NCBI GenBank assembly: GCA_963828505.1
Contig: CAWHFM010000013.1
Location: forward strand, 135,899 to 199,898
Length of the DNA stretch: 64,000 nt
DNA from: Bog-473 sp963828505
GTDB taxonomy: Bacteria > Actinomycetota > Acidimicrobiia > Acidimicrobiales > RAAP-2
Reading direction: 5' to 3'
The notes under the pieces were generated by a model. That model was given only the letters and a program-made list of their open reading frames with translations. It ran no database searches and had not been told where the DNA came from. Positions 1 to 7,732 of this stretch are shown piece after piece; positions within the stretch are counted from its first letter, which is position 1; each line of letters begins with the position of its first letter. The translations under genes and the position numbers were made by a program.

Positions 1-646
1 CCCACCCCCGGAACACGGCTGGCCGGGTGTACTGGGGGTACTCGAGCAACCCCGCCAGCGCACCCGAGAAGCTCTCGTCGCGAGCGGACTCCTCGTTGCC
101 GAGGACCTCGGGGAGGAGCCGGGCGACGGACTCGACTACGACCAGCGCGGCGAGCTCACCCCCGGCCAGGACGAAGTCCCCCACAGACAACTCGCCGTCG
201 ACCAGGTGGTCGGCGACCCGCTGGTCCACCCCCTCGTAGCGCCCGCACAGCAGCGAGAAGCCGTTCCCACCCGCCCCGCTGCCCGCCTGGCCGCCCGCCT
301 CGCCGCCCGCCTCGTCGCCCGCCCGGGCCGTCCCACCCGCCCCACCCGCCAGCTCGGCCGCCATCGCCTGGTCGAACCGCCGGCCTCCCGGCGCAAGCAG
401 GAAGAGCGGCCGGGGCATGTCGGCCACCGCCTCGACCGCACGGAAGACGGGCTCGGGCATCAGCACCATCCCCGCACCGCCGCCGAACGGGCTGTCGTCG
501 ACCGAGCGCCGGGGGTCGCCGGCCCCGGCACGCAGGTCGTGCACCCGGACGTCGAGCGCGCCCGCGTCCACGGCGCGGCCGAGGATGGATGCGCCGCAGT
601 AGCCCGAGATCAGATCGGGGAAGATGGTGAAGACGTCGATCCTCAC
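1..646 (-). CDS. trmD: tRNA (guanine-N1-)-methyltransferase TrmD, 3' end outside window
   Basis: TrmD methylates N1 of G37 in tRNAs and so prevents +1 frameshifting. The visible 215 residues start with VRIDVFTIFPDLISGYCGAS, carry the DSPFGGGAGMVLMP loop (about residues 51-64) and the knotted SAM-site segment LLCGRYEGVDQRV (about 132-144). The GTG start at 646 shares GTGA with the rimM stop, so the genes are translationally coupled. A Gly/Ala-rich low-complexity insert (residues about 101-128) sits just before the active-site segment and is unusual for the family. The C-terminal part lies left of position 1. Confidence 0.95.
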   Translation of the reverse strand, partial: MRIDVFTIFPDLISGYCGASILGRAVDAGALDVRVHDLRAGAGDPRRSVDDSPFGGGAGMVLMPEPVFRAVEAVADMPRPLFLLAPGGRRFDQAMAAELAGGAGGTARAGDEAGGEAGGQAGSGAGGNGFSLLCGRYEGVDQRVADHLVDGELSVGDFVLAGGELAALVVVESVARLLPEVLGNEESARDESFSGALAGLLEYPQYTRPAVFRGW

Positions 647-1170
647 GGGTCGAGCAGGCCCTCGGGGATGTCGACTTCAACCGTGCCCGCGGCCGGGTCG
701 TGGCGGGTCACGAAGTTCGCTGGGATGAGCCCGCCCGAGTCGAGCACGAGCAGGTCGCTCGCCGGGTTGGCCTCGACCGCGGCCACGCGGCCCAGCTCAG
801 CGCCCTGGGCATCCCGTACCCTGGCGCCGACGAGCTCGTGCACCCAGAGCGTGCCGGGGAGGTCGAGCGGCTCGGCCTGCAGGTCGACGCCGTGCAGGCG
901 CTCGGCGGCGACGCGGTCGTCCACGCCCTCGAAGTGCACCACGAAGGAAAGGAAGCGATCGACGGGACCGCCCATGAAGCGGGACCGGTACACGGTGAGC
1001 GGACCGCGGGCGGTGGCCAAGGTCGAGCCCGGGTCCAGTCGCCCGGTCTGATCGCTCCAGAGGTGCACCACGACCTCTCCCCTCAGGCCATGGGCCCGGC
1101 CGATCCGGCCGACCGTGAGGAGCGACGGCTCAGTCGTCGACGATGTCCACGCTGGCCTGCACGCCGTCAC
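643..1170 (-). CDS. rimM: Ribosome maturation factor RimM
   Basis: RimM assists maturation of the 30S head and binds S19. The protein (175 aa) has the N-terminal RimM motif LLTVGRIGRAHGLRGEVVV at residues 17-35 and a C-terminal PRC-barrel beginning near LPGTLWVHELVGARV. Its only in-frame start is the ATG at 1170, which overlaps the end of khpA by 41 bases. It ends in a GTGA overlap with trmD. The order rpsP-khpA-rimM-trmD is the standard bacterial arrangement. Confidence 0.95.
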   Translation of the reverse strand: MTACRPAWTSSTTEPSLLTVGRIGRAHGLRGEVVVHLWSDQTGRLDPGSTLATARGPLTVYRSRFMGGPVDRFLSFVVHFEGVDDRVAAERLHGVDLQAEPLDLPGTLWVHELVGARVRDAQGAELGRVAAVEANPASDLLVLDSGGLIPANFVTRHDPAAGTVEVDIPEGLLDP

Positions 1171-1495
1171 GGGTGCTGGCCACGTTGACCAGGGTACGGA
1201 TGGCCTGCGCCGTGCGGCCGCGGCGACCGATCACCCGGCCCATGTCCTCAGGGGCCACGTGGAGGCTGAGCCGGAGCGAGCCCCGGCGTTCGTCGACGTC
1301 GATCACCACCGACTCGGGGTCGTTGGAGAGCGAGCGAGCGAGATACCGCAGCACCGACAACGCCGAGCCCCCGTCCTCGTTCGACTCCTGGTTCACGTCG
1401 CCGGCCTGGTAGCCGGTCGACTCCTCGTTCACGTCGCCGGCTTCGTAACCGGCCGACTCCTGGTTGACGTCCCCGGCTTCGTAGAGGTTGGTCAC
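1130..1495 (-). CDS. khpA: KH-domain RNA-binding protein KhpA, with N-terminal tandem repeat
   Basis: This is a small single-KH RNA-binding protein of the YlqC/KhpA family. The C-terminal 80 residues contain APEDMGRVIGRRGRTAQAIR with the GxxG loop (GRRG). The GTG start at 1495 was chosen because it shares GTGA with the rpsP stop. That start adds about 40 residues made of three 12-residue repeats of the type YEAGDVNQESAG (residues 5-40), whereas KhpA is normally about 75-80 aa. The repeat may be a low-complexity extension; its role is unknown. Confidence 0.9.
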   Translation of the reverse strand: MTNLYEAGDVNQESAGYEAGDVNEESTGYQAGDVNQESNEDGGSALSVLRYLARSLSNDPESVVIDVDERRGSLRLSLHVAPEDMGRVIGRRGRTAQAIRTLVNVASTRDGVQASVDIVDD

Positions 1496-1776
1496 GACGA
1501 GCGCGCCGTGGTGAACTCGTCCCAGGCACCCGACGTCTTCAGGAGGCGCTCGACCCTCTCGGTCGGCTGAGCCCCGTTGACCAGCCACTTCACGGCCTTG
1601 GCGTTGTCGATCTGTATCACGGCGTCCGGCTCGGCCGTCGACGATCCGCGGGGGGCGTAGGTCCCCACGATCTCGAGGAAGCGGCCGTCACGAGGCGACC
1701 TGCTGTCGGCCGCCACGACCCGGTAGGTCGGCTGCTTCTTCTTTCCCATCCGCACGAGGCGGAGCTTCACTGCCAC
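1492..1776 (-). CDS. rpsP: 30S ribosomal protein S16
   Basis: The protein (94 aa) starts VAVKLRLVRMGKKKQPTYRV, the diagnostic N-terminus of S16. The GTG at 1776 is preceded by AGAGAGG about nine bases upstream and matches the family start; the upstream in-frame ATG at 1806 would add ten non-conserved residues. It follows ffh by about 57 bases and overlaps khpA by four. Confidence 0.96.
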   Translation of the reverse strand: MAVKLRLVRMGKKKQPTYRVVAADSRSPRDGRFLEIVGTYAPRGSSTAEPDAVIQIDNAKAVKWLVNGAQPTERVERLLKTSGAWDEFTTARSS

Positions 1777-1833
1777 GAACTGGATCCTCTCTATCGAATC
1801 CGCCATTGTTGCAGATGACGGGCCCGGTGGGGC

Positions 1834-3426
1834 TCAGCGTCCCTTGGGCGGAGTGACCCGGCCACCTTTCTTCTTCTTCTTCGTCCCCTTGTTGACGTTC
1901 ACCACCGGCTTGGCCGGGCCGGCCGTCAGGGGTACTCCGGGCATGGGGGGGAAGCCCGCCGGCAGCTCTGCCTGATCGCCCATGAGCTGCGAGAGCATGT
2001 CCAGGTCGCCCGGCTGGCCCCCGGGCCCGGGTGGCAGGACCCCGGCCGACTGGGCCGCGGCCGCCTGCCTGGCCATCTTCTTGGCCGCACGGCCGCTCAT
2101 GCCTCCCATGGACGGCATCCCGGGGATGTCCGGCAGGTTGCCCGAAGCCATCCCCTTCATGAGCTTCTGCATCTCCTTGAACTGCTTGATGAGCGTGTTG
2201 ACCTCCGGGACCGACGTGCCCGAACCGCGGGCCACGCGACTGCGGCGCGACCCGTCCATGACGGTGACGTCGACGCGCTCGGCCGGCGTCATGGAGCACA
2301 CGATCGCCTCGACCCGGGCCACCTCGCCGTCGTCGATCGCCCCTGCCGCCTCGCGCATCTCTTTCGACATCCCCGGCATCAGGCGCATGATCCCGCCGAG
2401 TGAGCCCATCTTCTTGACCTGGCGCAACTGTGAGAGGAAGTCGTCCAGCGTGAACTCGCCTTGGAGCAGGCGGCCCGCGCTCTGGGCCACCACGTCGGAG
2501 TCCATGGTGCGCTCGGCCTGCTCAATCAGGCTGAGCACGTCTCCCATGCCGAGGATCCGGTCGGCCATCCGGTCGGGATGGAACAGGTCGAAGTCCTCGA
2601 GTCGCTCGCCGGTGCTGGCGAAGGCGATCGGCCGGCCGACGACGCCCTTGACCGAAAGCGCCGCGCCGCCTCGTGCGTCGCCGTCGAGCTTGGTGAGGAT
2701 GACGCCGCTCAGCTCGAGCGACTCGTGGAACGCCCGCGCCGTCGCCACGGCGTCCTGGCCGATCATGGCGTCGATCACCAGGAACGTGTAGTGCGGCCGC
2801 GTGGCCTCGCTGATGTCACGGATCTGCTGCATCAGCTCCGTGTCGATCGTGAGGCGGCCGGCGGTGTCGATGATGCAGATGTCGCGACCGAGGCGCCGCG
2901 CCTCTTCCAATCCGGCCTTGGCGCAGCGGACGGGATCGGTGGACTCCGAGAAGACCGTCACACCGGCCTGATCGCCGAGGACGCGCAGCTGCTCGACGGC
3001 GGCGGGACGCTGGAGGTCCGCACCGACGAGCAGGGGGTTCCGGCCCTGCTGCTTCCACCACCGGGCGAGCTTGGCCGAGTTGGTGGTCTTGCCCGAACCC
3101 TGCAACCCCGCCATCAGCACGACGGTGGGCGGGCGCGAGGCGTAGGTGAGCTTGAGGGTCTCGCCGCCCAGCACGCCGATGAGTTCCTCGTGGACGGCCT
3201 TGACCACCTGCTGGCCGGGGGTGAGGCTCTTCGACAGCGCCTCCATGCTGACCCGCAGGCGGATGCCGTCGCAGAACCGGCGGGCGACGGTCAGCTCGAC
3301 GTCCGCATCGAGCAGCGCCGTCCGGATCTCCTTGAGCGCTTCGTCGAGATCAGCTTCGCCGATCCGTCCCTTCCCGCGGAGCCGGGTCGAGATGCGGTCG
3401 AGCCGATCGGAGAGGGCGTCGAACAT
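1834..3426 (-). CDS. ffh: Signal recognition particle GTPase Ffh
   Basis: Ffh binds signal peptides and SRP RNA and delivers ribosomes to FtsY. The protein (530 aa) has the N domain, the P-loop GLQGSGKTT (residues 107-115), DTAGRL, TKLDGDARGG, then a Met-rich M domain with GGIMRLMPGM. A long Gly/Pro/Met-rich and Lys-rich tail ends it. I chose the ATG at 3426 (MFDALSDRLDRI). A TAATCT -10 hexamer lies eight bases upstream, so this start is probably leaderless. First gene of ffh-rpsP-khpA-rimM-trmD. Confidence 0.96.
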   Translation of the reverse strand: MFDALSDRLDRISTRLRGKGRIGEADLDEALKEIRTALLDADVELTVARRFCDGIRLRVSMEALSKSLTPGQQVVKAVHEELIGVLGGETLKLTYASRPPTVVLMAGLQGSGKTTNSAKLARWWKQQGRNPLLVGADLQRPAAVEQLRVLGDQAGVTVFSESTDPVRCAKAGLEEARRLGRDICIIDTAGRLTIDTELMQQIRDISEATRPHYTFLVIDAMIGQDAVATARAFHESLELSGVILTKLDGDARGGAALSVKGVVGRPIAFASTGERLEDFDLFHPDRMADRILGMGDVLSLIEQAERTMDSDVVAQSAGRLLQGEFTLDDFLSQLRQVKKMGSLGGIMRLMPGMSKEMREAAGAIDDGEVARVEAIVCSMTPAERVDVTVMDGSRRSRVARGSGTSVPEVNTLIKQFKEMQKLMKGMASGNLPDIPGMPSMGGMSGRAAKKMARQAAAAQSAGVLPPGPGGQPGDLDMLSQLMGDQAELPAGFPPMPGVPLTAGPAKPVVNVNKGTKKKKKGGRVTPPKGR

Positions 3427-3434
3427 GGGGTGCC

Positions 3435-3440
3435 AGATTA
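3435..3440 (-). promoter_or_regulatory. Putative -10 box of ffh (leaderless start)
   Basis: On the minus strand TAATCT lies exactly eight bases before the ffh ATG. The same TAnnnT plus 8-nt spacing is seen before three other genes in this window (3580, 4660, 20486), which supports a leaderless transcript. No clear -35 is visible. Confidence 0.5.
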
Positions 3441-3565
3441 CCGGCGCCTCGCCCACTCGCCGGTTCGGCTCACCGCCGTGGTCGCCCCGGGTCCGGGGTG
3501 GCCCCAGGTTCCCCGGCCGCCCACGTTCCCCGGTCGCCCCGGACTTCCCGGTCGCCGTGGACCTC

Positions 3566-3571
3566 TACGCT
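3566..3571 (+). promoter_or_regulatory. Putative -10 box of the DUF6687-like gene
   Basis: TACGCT followed by eight bases and the GTG start. It fits the TAnnnT actinobacterial -10 pattern and a leaderless transcript; no Shine-Dalgarno sequence is present. Confidence 0.45.
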
Positions 3572-3579
3572 CGGGCTGA

Positions 3580-4623
3580 GTGACGCCCCGCGGCCCGGAC
3601 CTGCACTACGTCCCTTACGGCGAGCTCTGTGCGGAGGTGCCGAGCGTCGTCGTCGACGGTTCGCCCGCACCCGGCACGGTGCTCTGCCTCTCGCACTGGC
3701 CCGGCATCGGCTCCCCCGCCCGGTTCGCCGCCGACCTGTCGGCCGAGATGGCCTTCGCCTACCTCCCTGCATTCGACCTCCACCACGGCGCGTCCGCGGT
3801 GTCGAACAACCACTTCGACCAGGACGGGCTGGTCTCCGTGTTCGCCATGACCCGGCCCGACGAGGCGCTGGCGCGCCGTGAGCTCCTGGTCGAGGTGGCG
3901 CGCGCCGGCGACTTCGCCGTGACGCCCTCGAGGACGGCAGCCCGGGTCTCCATGGCGATCGCGGCCTACGCCGATCCCGGCCGAAGCCCGCTGCGCGCCG
4001 GGTCCGGCGGTGACGCTGCTCCCGACTACGACGAATGGGTTCGAGTGCTGCACCTCGAGCTGCTGGCGCGGCTGCCTGAGCTGTGCGAGCGCCCGGAGCG
4101 CTTCGCCGGCCTCTGGGCCGACGAGGACGCAACGCTGACGAGGTCGGAGGAAGCGCTGGCCAGCGGAGCGGTCACGATCGAGGAGGTGCCCGACCTCGAC
4201 CTGGCCGTCGTCACCGTGCCCGACCGGGCCGAGCTCGACCTGGCGGGCGGGCACCGCTTCGGCGGCGAGTGGGTGGCCGGCGTGCACCCGATCGCGCTGC
4301 ACAACGCCACCGACCGTGGCGCCCTTCTCGTCTTGGCGGGAGGGCGGCCCGAGCTCAGGTACCGCTACGAGAGCTGGGTGCAGTTCCGGACGCGTACGGT
4401 GCGCCCCCGGGTCGATCTCGTGCCGTTGGCCGAGGTGCTCAACGGCGAGGAGGTCGCGGGCGCGGCCGTGTGGCACGCGGGAGCCGTGTCCTCGCTCACC
4501 CCGACGCTGGCACCGGACCAAGGTGCCGAAAGCGGGCTCGACCCCGCCCGGGTCCGCGCCCTGGTCGAACGTCACCTGCGAGACAGCACGCCCGCATGGG
4601 ATCCGTACCGCATCACCCGATAG
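3580..4623 (+). CDS. Conserved protein, DUF6687-like
   Basis: The protein (347 aa) has no signal peptide or membrane segment and is probably cytoplasmic. The most conserved-looking stretch is SNNHFDQDGLVSVFAM (about residues 75-90); its Asp/His-rich character recalls phosphoesterases, but that is speculation. From memory it resembles the uncharacterised actinobacterial family DUF6687. The GTG start at 3580 lies eight bases after a TACGCT -10 box (3566-3571), which suggests a leaderless mRNA. Function unknown. Confidence 0.7.
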   Translation: MTPRGPDLHYVPYGELCAEVPSVVVDGSPAPGTVLCLSHWPGIGSPARFAADLSAEMAFAYLPAFDLHHGASAVSNNHFDQDGLVSVFAMTRPDEALARRELLVEVARAGDFAVTPSRTAARVSMAIAAYADPGRSPLRAGSGGDAAPDYDEWVRVLHLELLARLPELCERPERFAGLWADEDATLTRSEEALASGAVTIEEVPDLDLAVVTVPDRAELDLAGGHRFGGEWVAGVHPIALHNATDRGALLVLAGGRPELRYRYESWVQFRTRTVRPRVDLVPLAEVLNGEEVAGAAVWHAGAVSSLTPTLAPDQGAESGLDPARVRALVERHLRDSTPAWDPYRITR

Positions 4624-4645
4624 GCCTCTCCGCGCAAGCACCGGC

Positions 4646-4651
4646 TACCTT
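4646..4651 (+). promoter_or_regulatory. Putative -10 box of the FKBP lipoprotein gene
   Basis: TACCTT, eight bases before the ATG at 4660, the same geometry as at ffh, the DUF6687-like gene and fakA. Confidence 0.45.
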
Positions 4652-4659
4652 CGCGGTCC

Positions 4660-5298
4660 ATGCACCACCGCATTCTCCGGCTCTCGCGGCGCGCCCCCCG
4701 CACCCTCGGACCGGTCCTCGCACTTGCCGCCGCCGTCGGACTGGCCGCGTGCGGGTCGTCGCCGGCGACCTCCGCGTCCTCGACCTCGACCACGCCCACA
4801 ACAACAAGCACGACCTCGTCTACGACCTCGACCTCGACCACGACGCAGAGCTCGGCGAGCGCCGCGGCTGCTCCGGCCGGCATCGCCCCCATCCCGACCT
4901 CGCAGCAGTCCGCCGCCGGGACGTTCGGGACGGCGCCGACGGTCACCGTGCCCGCCGGACCTCCCCCCACGCAGCTCCAGAGCGCCGATCTCATCACGGG
5001 AACCGGAGCGGCGGCGGAACCGGGAGACGTCCTGACGGTGCAGTACACCCTGGCCACCTACTCGACCAGGAAGGTGGTCCAGTCCTCGTGGACGAGCCAG
5101 CCCTTCACCTTCACGCTCGGTGTCGGCGACGTGATCCCCGGTTGGGACAAGGGCGTCGTCGGGATGCACGAGGGCGGCCGTCGGGAGCTCATCGTGCCCC
5201 CCGCCCTGGGCTACCGTGACTCCTCGCCCGGACCAGGCATCGCCGCCGACGACACTCTGGTCTTCGTGATCGATCTGATCAGCGTCAAGGCGCCGTAA
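4660..5298 (+). CDS. FKBP-type peptidyl-prolyl isomerase lipoprotein
   Basis: The protein (212 aa) is probably a membrane-anchored extracytoplasmic prolyl isomerase. It has an Arg-rich N-terminus, a hydrophobic segment and the lipobox LAAC (cysteine near residue 31), then a Ser/Thr linker, then an FKBP domain with VLTVQYTLATYS, GVGDVIPGWDKGVVGM and GGRRELIVPPALGY. The ATG at 4660 lies eight bases after a TACCTT -10 box (4646-4651), which suggests a leaderless transcript. Its substrates are unknown. Confidence 0.9.
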   Translation: MHHRILRLSRRAPRTLGPVLALAAAVGLAACGSSPATSASSTSTTPTTTSTTSSTTSTSTTTQSSASAAAAPAGIAPIPTSQQSAAGTFGTAPTVTVPAGPPPTQLQSADLITGTGAAAEPGDVLTVQYTLATYSTRKVVQSSWTSQPFTFTLGVGDVIPGWDKGVVGMHEGGRRELIVPPALGYRDSSPGPGIAADDTLVFVIDLISVKAP

Positions 5299-5348
5299 GG
5301 CCGCGCCCGACCGAGGCGCGGCGCACAGGAGGCGCCGGGCAAACAGGT

Positions 5349-6125
5349 ATGGAGAGCCCAATGGACGTCGAAGCCCACATCGAGCAGCTGCGCGTCGACG
5401 GGTCCCGGCTGGCCACCGTCGTCGCCCTGGCGGGTCCCGATGCCAGCGTGCGCGCCTGCCCCGACTGGGCCGTCCGCGACCTCGTGCACCATCTCGGCCA
5501 GATACACCGCTGGGCCACCGCCTTCGTCGCCGGCGCGCTCACCCGGCCCGACCAGGTCGAGTTCGCGACGCTGGGCGCGCCGCTGCCCGACGACGAGGAG
5601 TTGGTGGACTGGTACGTGGCTGGCCATGGTGCGCTGGTCGACGCGCTCGCGGCCGCGCCGGCCGACCTCGAATGCTGGAGCTTCCTCGCCGCCCCCTCCC
5701 CCCTCGCGTTCTGGGCGCGCCGCCAGGCGCACGAGACGGCAGTCCACCGCGTCGACGCCGAGCATGCTGCCGGAACTGCTGTCGACCCCGTTCCCCCGGG
5801 CTTTGCCGCCGACGGGCTAGACGAGCTCCTGACGGGATTCGTCCCGCGCGTTCGCGCCGGAAGCCAGGAGGAACACGTGCAGCGCTCAGCCACCCTCCGG
5901 GTCGCCTGCACCGACGGAGACGCCCGGTGGCTCGTCACGATCGGTCCCGAACGAGCCACGACGGTCTCCGGCGCTGGCGCCCGCGAGGGACGAGCCGACT
6001 GCACGGTGCGCGGCCGCGCCGAGGACCTGTACCTCGTCCTGTGGAACCGGCGGGACGCGGACACGCTCGTCGTCGAGGGTGACCGCGACGTGCTCGGGTC
6101 GTTCCTGGGGCTCGCCCGCATCTAG
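5349..6125 (+). CDS. Maleylpyruvate isomerase-family mycothiol-dependent enzyme
   Basis: The protein (258 aa) has an N-terminal DinB-like metal-binding domain (MDMPI_N type) with HHLGQIHRWA near residue 45 and HETAVHRVDAE near residue 127, giving the histidines expected for the divalent metal site. A C-terminal MDMPI_C-type domain ends ERDVLGSFLGLARI-like. Such enzymes use mycothiol as thiol cofactor, so this supports an actinobacterial host. The ATG at 5349 or the one at 5361 could start it. The real substrate is not known. Confidence 0.85.
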   Translation: MESPMDVEAHIEQLRVDGSRLATVVALAGPDASVRACPDWAVRDLVHHLGQIHRWATAFVAGALTRPDQVEFATLGAPLPDDEELVDWYVAGHGALVDALAAAPADLECWSFLAAPSPLAFWARRQAHETAVHRVDAEHAAGTAVDPVPPGFAADGLDELLTGFVPRVRAGSQEEHVQRSATLRVACTDGDARWLVTIGPERATTVSGAGAREGRADCTVRGRAEDLYLVLWNRRDADTLVVEGDRDVLGSFLGLARI

Positions 6126-6192
6126 TCGGAGCCGCAAGGGTCCCCGGTTCAAATGTCCTTCGAAGCCCCCAGGGCGAGACAGATCGCCGGCG

Positions 6193-6387
6193 TTAGACGG
6201 ACTTGCGGCCGAACAGCCAATACGCCGCCGAGCCCAAGGTGTTCATGGAGGACGCGACCCGCCACAGACGCTTGTTGCCCCGGATCGCTTCGTCGGGACG
6301 CTTCCGGAGGTCGAGCCACGTCAGCCTCAGCACCACCGTGTGGACGATCAGGGCAAAGGCCAGCACCCGCTTCTGCTGTGTGTTCAT
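6193..6387 (-). CDS. Small membrane protein (PLDc_N-like)
   Basis: The protein is 64 aa. Two hydrophobic stretches (about residues 8-25 and 48-58) flank a charged loop DLRKRPDEAIRGNKRLWR. The pattern resembles the short 'phospholipase D nuclease N-terminal' membrane proteins, which lack the nuclease part. I chose the ATG at 6387, preceded by AGGAGG. An upstream ATG at 6411 would overlap the ftsY stop as ATGA and is also possible. It is the last gene of the long minus-strand cluster. Confidence 0.65.
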   Translation of the reverse strand: MNTQQKRVLAFALIVHTVVLRLTWLDLRKRPDEAIRGNKRLWRVASSMNTLGSAAYWLFGRKSV

Positions 6388-6407
6388 CGGCCCTCCTCTG
6401 GTGCGGG

Positions 6408-7613
6408 TCATGCGTCGACCGCCAGCATCGCGTCGACGAACTCGTCCGGGTCGAAGTCGACGAGGTCGTCGGCTCCCTCGCCCAGGCCGACCAGCTTGAC
6501 CGGCAGGCCCAACTCACGCTGGACCGCGACCACGATCCCGCCCTTCGCCGTCCCGTCGAGCTTGGTGAGCACGATACCGGTCACCTCGACCGCCTCGGTG
6601 AAATTGCGTGCCTGGGCCAGCGCGTTCTGTCCGGTCGTCGCATCGAGGACCAGCAGGACCTCGGTGACGTTGCCGGGGTCGCGATCTGCCACCCGGCGGA
6701 TCTTCTTCAGCTCCTCGACGAGGTTGACCTTGGTGTGCAGACGACCCGCGGTGTCGGCCAGCACCAGGTCGTTCCCCCGGGCCGCGGCCCGCTGGACGGC
6801 GTCGAAGACGATCGCGCTCGGGTCGCCACCCTCGGCACCGCGGATGATCTCGGTGCCGGTGCGCTCGGCCCACATCTCGAGCTGGTCGGCGGCCGCGGCG
6901 CGAAAGGTGTCCCCGGCGGCCAAGAGGACCGACCGCCCGTTGGCCGACTGGCGCCGGGCCAGCTTCCCGATCGTGGTCGTCTTGCCCACCCCGTTGACAC
7001 CGACGATCAGCCAGACGTCGGGCTCGCCCGGACGGCCTTCGAAGTTCAGGTCGCGCCGTCCCGACGTCTGGAGCAGTCCCTTGACGGCGTCACCCAGAGC
7101 GCCGAGCAGCTGGTCACCGCCGGTCACCTCCTTCGCCGCCACCTTGGCCTTCAGGTCGCCCAAGAGAGCGTCCGCGGTGGCCACGCCGACGTCGGCGCGG
7201 ATGAGGGCTTCCTCGAGTGAGTCCCAGGTGGTCTCGTCGATGCGTCCCGACCTCAGCGAGGCCACCGCCGAGCTGAACAGCCCCCGCACGTTGCCGAGAC
7301 GGCTCCGGTACGTCGCCGGGGCGGGCGCTTCCGCTTCGGGCGGTGCTTCTTCTACGACTGGTGTCTCGGCTGCGACCGGCGCCTCGACGTCGGCTGGCGC
7401 CTCGGCTTCGGCTTCTGTCGGTCGGGCGGTCGGAGGCGCGGGCGCTGGCGGAGGAGACGAGGGAGCCTGGGGTGGCTTCTCCGGTGCCTTGGTCGGCGGT
7501 GCCGCCGTGGGAGTACGGCGGGCGGCCCGCCGGGAGCGCGTGGCGGCCACCGACCCGGCGACCAGACCCAGCACCGCCACCACGATGACGATGATGATCA
7601 GGGTGCCGATCAA
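6408..7613 (-). CDS. ftsY: SRP receptor FtsY
   Basis: FtsY is the membrane receptor for Ffh-ribosome complexes. The protein (401 aa) starts with a transmembrane anchor (residues 2-24), a Pro/Ala/Glu-rich linker (about 30-100), then the N domain and the G domain with GVNGVGKTTTIGKLA (205-219), DTAGRLHTKVNL and TKLDGTAKGG. The start is TTG at 7613, sharing TTGA with the stop of the 40-aa membrane ORF upstream. The anchor of that small ORF is very similar to FtsY's own anchor. Confidence 0.95.
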   Translation of the reverse strand: MIGTLIIIVIVVAVLGLVAGSVAATRSRRAARRTPTAAPPTKAPEKPPQAPSSPPPAPAPPTARPTEAEAEAPADVEAPVAAETPVVEEAPPEAEAPAPATYRSRLGNVRGLFSSAVASLRSGRIDETTWDSLEEALIRADVGVATADALLGDLKAKVAAKEVTGGDQLLGALGDAVKGLLQTSGRRDLNFEGRPGEPDVWLIVGVNGVGKTTTIGKLARRQSANGRSVLLAAGDTFRAAAADQLEMWAERTGTEIIRGAEGGDPSAIVFDAVQRAAARGNDLVLADTAGRLHTKVNLVEELKKIRRVADRDPGNVTEVLLVLDATTGQNALAQARNFTEAVEVTGIVLTKLDGTAKGGIVVAVQRELGLPVKLVGLGEGADDLVDFDPDEFVDAMLAVDA

Positions 7614-7732
7614 GCGTCGCCCCTCGTGCCGCCTTCGGGTTCATCGCGTCCGCGACGCGAGCTGGCGACGGCGCCGGCCACGACCCCGATGATCGCCACG
7701 GCCACGACTATGACGATGATCGTGCCGATCAC
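7610..7732 (-). CDS. 40-aa membrane ORF between smc and ftsY
   Basis: GTG start at 7732 shares GTGA with the smc stop, and the TGA stop shares TTGA with the ftsY start, so it bridges the two genes without a gap. The product is a single transmembrane helix, VIGTIIVIVVAVAIIG..., followed by a basic and then acidic tail (SSRRGRDEPEGG). About 14 of the first 23 residues match the FtsY anchor, so it looks like a duplicated anchor in a different frame. Function unknown. Confidence 0.6.
   Translation of the reverse strand: MIGTIIVIVVAVAIIGVVAGAVASSRRGRDEPEGGTRGDA

Noticed and set aside
6140..6185. tRNA-like GGTTCAAAT sequence
   Set aside because: The flanking bases do not form a T-stem and no acceptor or anticodon arms fit.
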